8,945 nt of DNA from Natronomonas sp. (lineage in GTDB: Archaea > Halobacteriota > Halobacteria > Halobacteriales > Haloarculaceae). The notes under the pieces were generated by a model, which was not told the DNA's origin, did no database searches, and worked only from the letters and a program-made list of their open reading frames with translations. The stretch lies in the NCBI GenBank assembly GCA_007135435.1, contig SLIW01000585.1, positions 1 through 8,945 of the forward strand, written 5' to 3'. Below are positions 5,341 through 8,945 of the stretch, piece by piece. A program made the translations under genes and the position numbers. How positions within the stretch are numbered: position 1 is the stretch's first letter; each line of letters begins with the position of its first letter.

Positions 5341-6402
5341 ATGAGCGTCAGGACGGAGGGGAGCTCGAACTACGAGTACGTCACCGCCCGGGTCCGCTCG
5401 CGACGGGCGAAGCTGTTCGACGCCGACGACTACCGGAAGCTGGTCCGCATGGGACCGAGCGAGATCGCCCGGTTCATGGAGGAGACCGAGTACGAGACGG
5501 AGATGAACGCCCTGGGTGCGCGGCACTCGGGCGTCGACCTCGTCGAGTACGCCCTCGTCCGGAACCTCGCGAAGCACTTCGACGACCTGCTCCGGTGGGC
5601 GGAGGGCCCGCTGTACGGCTACGTCGCGAACTACCTCCGCAAGTTCGACGCCTGGAACGTCAAGACGGTCATCCGCGGCATCTACACGGACGCCGACCGC
5701 GAGGACATCGAGGACGACCTCATCAGGACCGGCGAGTTCTCCGAGCGGCGCCTCGACCGGCTCGTCGAGGCGACGAGCATCGAGGAGGTCGTCGAGGTCC
5801 TGTCGGGGACCATCTTCGGCGACCCGCTCGAGGAGGCCATGCCGGACTACGAGAGCGAGGGCGTGCTGGTGCCCCTGGAGAACGCCGTCGACCGCGCGTT
5901 CTACGCGCACCTGCTCGACGAGGTCGGCGACCCGGAACCGGACTCGCCGACCGCCCTCTACCGTGAGTTCCTCCATGCGGAGATCGACTTCCGCAACCTG
6001 CGGAACGCCCTGCGGATCGCCCGCAGCGGCGCCGACATCGACCCCGGCGCGTACTTCATCGAGGGCGGCCGGCTCTTCGACGCCGAGGAGCTCCGACAGC
6101 TCGCCCGGAACACCGACGAGCTCGTCGCCCGCATCCGCGAGAGCACCTACGGGGACCAACTCGCGGACGCGCTCGACGAGCTGGCCGGGGCGGAGAGCCT
6201 CATCGGGTTCGAGCACGCCATCGAGGCGGCGCTCCTGGAGTACTCCAGGAAGCTGTCGAACCGCTACCCGCTGTCGGTCTGTCCGGTGCTCGCGTACGTC
6301 CTCGCCAAGGAACGCGAGGTCGAGAACATCCGGGCGATCGCCCGCGGCCGCGAGGCCAGCCTCTCCGTCGAGGAGATCGAAGAGGAGCTGGTGATCCGAT
6401 GA
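5341..6402 (+). CDS. atpC: A-type ATP synthase subunit C (V-type d/AC39-like)
   Basis: This 353-residue, wholly soluble helical protein is of the V-ATPase d / AC39 family. It forms a funnel on the cytoplasmic face of the c-ring and couples the ring to the central stalk. The family is built from three similar helical domains, and recognisable conserved stretches are spread along it: YEYVTARVRSRRAKLFDADD near the start, RKLVRMGPSEIARFMEETEY, LAKHFDDLLRWAEGPLYGYV, LRKFDAWNVKTVIRGIY, VPLENAVDRAFYAHLLDEV, EIDFRNLRNALRIARSGAD, and at the end VCPVLAYVLAKEREVENIRA with IARGREASLSVEEIEEELVIR. Length is as expected. A GGAGGAGG six bases upstream supports the ATG at 5341. Its last codons (GGTGATCCGATGA) are repeated exactly 29 bp downstream at the atpF start. 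Confidence 0.95.
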   Translation: MSVRTEGSSNYEYVTARVRSRRAKLFDADDYRKLVRMGPSEIARFMEETEYETEMNALGARHSGVDLVEYALVRNLAKHFDDLLRWAEGPLYGYVANYLRKFDAWNVKTVIRGIYTDADREDIEDDLIRTGEFSERRLDRLVEATSIEEVVEVLSGTIFGDPLEEAMPDYESEGVLVPLENAVDRAFYAHLLDEVGDPEPDSPTALYREFLHAEIDFRNLRNALRIARSGADIDPGAYFIEGGRLFDAEELRQLARNTDELVARIRESTYGDQLADALDELAGAESLIGFEHAIEAALLEYSRKLSNRYPLSVCPVLAYVLAKEREVENIRAIARGREASLSVEEIEEELVIR

Positions 6403-6431
6403 TCGCTAACGGGACACAGGTGATCCGATGA
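6390..6431 (+). repeat. atpC-atpF junction: 13-bp repeat with 10-codon mini-ORF
   Basis: GGTGATCCGATGA occurs at 6390-6402 (end of atpC with its stop) and at 6419-6431 (ribosome-binding site and start of atpF), 29 bp apart. A mini-[13 protein letters not shown] runs from the ATG at 6399, overlapping the atpC stop as ATGA, to the TGA at 6429-6431, which overlaps the atpF ATG as ATGA. Its last residues VIR copy the atpC C-terminus. Confidence 0.65.
6418..6426 (+). promoter_or_regulatory. Extended Shine-Dalgarno site of atpF
   Basis: AGGTGATCC is complementary over nine bases to the conserved end of archaeal 16S rRNA (GGATCACCT of ...GGATCACCTCCT) and is followed by G and the ATG at 6428. Counting from the GG core the spacing is seven bases, which is normal. 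Confidence 0.6.
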
Positions 6432-6754
6432 GCAGCAGTCGCGAGATCGCGGTCGTCGGCAGTCCGGACTTCACCACCGGGTTCCGGCTGGCCGGCGTGC
6501 GCCGATTCGAGAACGTGTCGGACGACGAGAAGGACGAACAGCTCGACGACGCCGTCGAGGCGGTGCTGGACGACGAGGGGGTCGGCATCGTCGTGATGCA
6601 CGACGAGGACACCGACCTCCTGTCGCGCACCGTCCGCGAGCGCGTCGACACCAGCGTCGAGCCGGTCGTCGTCACCCTGGGTGGCGGCGCCAGCTCGGGC
6701 ACGCTCCGCCAGCAGATCAAACGCGCCATCGGCATCGACCTGATGGAAGATTAA
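6428..6754 (+). CDS. atpF: A-type ATP synthase subunit F
   Basis: This 108-residue small soluble stalk subunit belongs to the V-type F family, which binds the central D subunit and modulates the catalytic head. The fold is a Rossmann-like alpha/beta domain: the first strand with [20 protein letters not shown] (residues 8-27), a strand [10 protein letters not shown] (52-61), and PVVVTLGG (79-86). A C-terminal helix, [13 protein letters not shown] (93-105), follows a flexible Gly/Ser segment. The ATG at 6428 directly follows an extended Shine-Dalgarno match. The gene is separated from atpC by a 10-codon mini-ORF rather than the simple ATGA overlap. It ends TAA, with the atpA ATG one base later, so the two are probably translationally coupled. 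Confidence 0.95.
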   Translation: MSSSREIAVVGSPDFTTGFRLAGVRRFENVSDDEKDEQLDDAVEAVLDDEGVGIVVMHDEDTDLLSRTVRERVDTSVEPVVVTLGGGASSGTLRQQIKRAIGIDLMED

Positions 6755-6755
6755 C

Positions 6756-8519
6756 ATGAGCCAGACTACAACACCAGACACCGAGAGTGATGGCGTCATC
6801 GAGAGCGTCAGCGGCCCGGTCGTGACGGCCGTCGACCTCGACGCCCGGATGAACGACGTCGTCTACGTCGGCGACGAGGGCCTGATGGGCGAGGTCATCG
6901 AGATCGAGGGGAACCTGACCACCATCCAGGTCTACGAGGAGACCTCGGACGTCGCACCGGGCGAACCGGTCGCCAACACCGGCGAGCCGCTGTCGGTCGA
7001 CCTCGGCCCCGGGATGCTCGACAGCATCTACGACGGCGTCCAGCGCCCGCTGGACGTCCTCGAGGAGGAGATGGGGGCGTTCCTCGACCGCGGCGTGGAC
7101 GCGCCCGGCATCGACCTCGAGCGCACCTGGGAGTTCACCCCCGAGGTGAGCGAGGGCGACGAGGTGGCCGCCGGCGACGTCGTCGGGACCGTCCCGGAGA
7201 CCGAGAGCATCGAGCACCGCGTGCTGGTGCCCCCGTACTCCGAGGGCGGCGAGGTCGTCGCCGTGGAGTCGGGCAACTTCACCGTCGACGAGCCGATCGT
7301 CGAGCTCGACACCGGCGAGGAGATCACCATGCACCAGGAGTGGCCGGTCCGCGAGGCGCGGCCGACCGTCGAGAAGGAGACGCCGACGACGCCCCTGGTG
7401 TCGGGCCAGCGGATCCTCGACGGGCTGTTCCCGATCGCGAAGGGCGGGACGGCGGCCATCCCCGGACCCTTCGGGAGCGGCAAGACCGTCACCCAGCACC
7501 AGCTCGCGAAGTGGGCCGACGCCGACATCGTCGTCTACGTCGGCTGCGGCGAGCGCGGCAACGAGATGACGGAGGTCATCGAGGACTTCCCGGAGCTCGA
7601 GGACCCGAAGACGGGCAAGCCGCTGATGGCGCGGACGAGCCTCATCGCGAACACCTCGAACATGCCCGTCGCCGCCCGCGAGTCGTGTGTGTACACCGGC
7701 ATCACGATCGCCGAGTACTACCGCGACATGGGCTACGACGTGGCGCTGATGGCCGACTCCACCTCGCGGTGGGCGGAGGCCATGCGCGAGATCTCCTCGC
7801 GGCTCGAGGAGATGCCCGGCGAGGAGGGCTACCCGGCGTACCTGGCCGCGCGCCTCTCGCAGTTCTACGAGCGCGCCGGCAAGTTCGAGAACATCAACGG
7901 GACCGAGGGCTCCATCTCGGTCATCGGGGCGGTCTCTCCGCCGGGCGGCGACTTCTCCGAGCCCGTCACCCAGAACACCCTCCGCATCGTGAAGTGCTTC
8001 TGGGCGCTCGACGCCGACCTCGCGGAGCGTAGGCACTTTCCGGCCATCAACTGGAACGAGTCGTACTCGCTGTACCGCGACCAGCTCGACCCGTGGTGGC
8101 GCGAGAACGTCGCCGAGGAGTACCCCGAGATCCGCCAGTGGGCGATCGACACCCTCGACGAGGAGGCCGAGCTCCGGGAGATCGTCCAGCTCGTCGGCAA
8201 GGACGCCCTGCCCGACGACCAGCAGCTGACCCTCGAGATCGCCCGCTACCTGCGGGAGGGCTGGCTCCAGCAGAACGCCCTGCACGACGTCGACACCTAC
8301 TGCCCGCCGGAGAAGACCTACCTGATGCTGACGGCGATCAAGCACTTCAACGACGAGGCGTTCCGGGCGCTGCAGGCGGGCGTGCCCGTCGAGGAGATCG
8401 CCGACATCGACGCCGCGCCGCGGCTCAACCGCATCGGGACCACCCCCGACGACGAGGCCGAGGCGTTCGTCGACGACATCGCCGAGGAGATCACCGCTCA
8501 GCTGGAGGAGAAGTTCTGA
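6756..8519 (+). CDS. atpA: A-type ATP synthase catalytic subunit A
   Basis: This 587-residue nucleotide-hydrolysing/synthesising subunit has three copies that alternate with B in the soluble head. Domains in order are an N-terminal beta-barrel (about 12-80), the A-specific non-homologous region (about 115-200, with [19 protein letters not shown]), the nucleotide-binding domain (about 215-440) and a C-terminal helical bundle. The Walker A loop is GPFGSGKT (237-244, K243 and T244 binding phosphate). The catalytic glutamate is E266 in GCGERGNE, Walker B is [14 protein letters not shown] (D334), and [11 protein letters not shown] (394-404) is the family signature. All catalytic residues are intact and there is no intein, although archaeal A-subunit genes sometimes carry one in the P-loop. 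The start [13 protein letters not shown] is a short acidic leader before the conserved [13 protein letters not shown]. It lies one base after atpF and two bases before atpB. Confidence 0.97.
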   Translation: MSQTTTPDTESDGVIESVSGPVVTAVDLDARMNDVVYVGDEGLMGEVIEIEGNLTTIQVYEETSDVAPGEPVANTGEPLSVDLGPGMLDSIYDGVQRPLDVLEEEMGAFLDRGVDAPGIDLERTWEFTPEVSEGDEVAAGDVVGTVPETESIEHRVLVPPYSEGGEVVAVESGNFTVDEPIVELDTGEEITMHQEWPVREARPTVEKETPTTPLVSGQRILDGLFPIAKGGTAAIPGPFGSGKTVTQHQLAKWADADIVVYVGCGERGNEMTEVIEDFPELEDPKTGKPLMARTSLIANTSNMPVAARESCVYTGITIAEYYRDMGYDVALMADSTSRWAEAMREISSRLEEMPGEEGYPAYLAARLSQFYERAGKFENINGTEGSISVIGAVSPPGGDFSEPVTQNTLRIVKCFWALDADLAERRHFPAINWNESYSLYRDQLDPWWRENVAEEYPEIRQWAIDTLDEEAELREIVQLVGKDALPDDQQLTLEIARYLREGWLQQNALHDVDTYCPPEKTYLMLTAIKHFNDEAFRALQAGVPVEEIADIDAAPRLNRIGTTPDDEAEAFVDDIAEEITAQLEEKF

Positions 8520-8521
8520 CC

Positions 8522-8945
8522 ATGCAGAAGGAATACAAGACGATAACCGAGATCAGCGGCCCGCTGGTGTTCGCGGAGGTCGACGAGCCGGTCGGCTACG
8601 ACGAGATCGTCGTGATCGAGACGCCGGACGGCGAGACCCGTCGGGGCCAGGTCCTGGAGTCGACCTCGAAGTACGTCGCGATCCAGGTCTTCGAGGGGAC
8701 CTCCGGCATCGACCGCAACTCGTCGGTCCGGTTCCTCGGCGAGACCCTCCGGATGCCCCTGACCGAGGACCTCCTCGGCCGCGTCCTCTCGGGGTCGGGC
8801 GACCCGATCGACGGCGGCCCCGAGATCGAGCCCGACGAGGAGCGCCCGATCGTCGGCGCCGCGATGAACCCGACCGCCCGCGAATACCCTGAGGAGTTCA
8901 TCCAGACCGGCGTGTCGGCCATCGACGGCATGAACACCCTGGTCC
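8522..8945 (+). CDS. atpB: A-type ATP synthase subunit B, N-terminal part
   Basis: The first 141 residues of the non-catalytic nucleotide-binding subunit B are present; the gene runs off the right edge. Visible are the N-terminal beta-barrel with [20 protein letters not shown] (8-27) and [51 protein letters not shown] (81-100), and the start of the nucleotide-binding domain with [32 protein letters not shown]. These match archaeal B subunits, which alternate with A in the hexamer and hold nucleotide without catalysing turnover. The start at 8522 is two bases after the atpA stop. GGAGGAG at 8504-8510 inside the atpA end could act as a rather distant ribosome-binding site (11 bases). The rest of the gene and the expected atpD lie outside the window. 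Confidence 0.96.
   Translation, partial: MQKEYKTITEISGPLVFAEVDEPVGYDEIVVIETPDGETRRGQVLESTSKYVAIQVFEGTSGIDRNSSVRFLGETLRMPLTEDLLGRVLSGSGDPIDGGPEIEPDEERPIVGAAMNPTAREYPEEFIQTGVSAIDGMNTLV

Noticed and set aside
7464..7500. Intein insertion at the P-loop of subunit A
   Set aside because: GPFGSGKT runs straight into [10 protein letters not shown] with no insertion.
6717..8345. A 542-codon open frame on the minus strand across atpA
   Set aside because: Long antisense frames arise from high-GC codon bias. The translation is Leu/Val/Asp/Arg low-complexity with no domain, and the plus strand encodes an intact conserved A subunit.

Overview
The window is about 9 kb of very GC-rich DNA that encodes acidic proteins (long runs of Glu/Asp, few Lys). 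It reads as chromosome of a halophilic archaeon (class Halobacteria). The genus cannot be fixed from sequence alone. The core is an archaeal-type (A-type) H+-ATP synthase operon in the order atpH, atpI, atpK, atpE, atpC, atpF, atpA, atpB. All genes are on the plus strand, and atpB is cut by the right edge.

Layout. Positions 1-246 hold the 3' end of a gene whose product looks like the C-terminus of a haloarchaeal type IV pilin-like secreted protein. Facing it on the minus strand (399-1091) is a class I SAM-dependent methyltransferase. The gap between these convergent genes (247-398) holds GTCTAGAC palindromes and a 30-bp GC-rich minisatellite. The minisatellite would encode an Asp/Ala-rich acidic tail if the methyltransferase frame were shifted by one base. 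A 263-bp divergent intergenic region (1092-1354) carries three to four copies of a 29-bp tandem repeat and the likely operon promoter. atpH overlaps atpI by 20 bp. A 390-bp gap (4029-4418) separates atpI from atpK and contains a good TATA-like element plus a near-palindrome at the predicted transcription start, so atpK onward probably has its own promoter. From atpK to atpB the genes are tightly packed.

How the genes work together. AtpI (a-subunit, proton half-channels) and AtpK (c-ring) form the membrane motor. AtpC (d/AC39-like) docks the ring to the central stalk. AtpE and AtpH form peripheral stalks, AtpF is a stalk subunit, and AtpA/AtpB form the catalytic hexamer. The central-stalk D subunit is not seen and is expected downstream. 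The methyltransferase may act on a respiratory quinone, but this is only an inference.

I find no previously undescribed system. The unusual material is in the spacers: a 29-bp tandem repeat upstream of the operon, repeated dyads upstream of atpK, and two gene junctions (atpE/atpC and atpC/atpF) where repeated start/stop or ribosome-binding motifs create tiny ORFs that could relay ribosomes from gene to gene.
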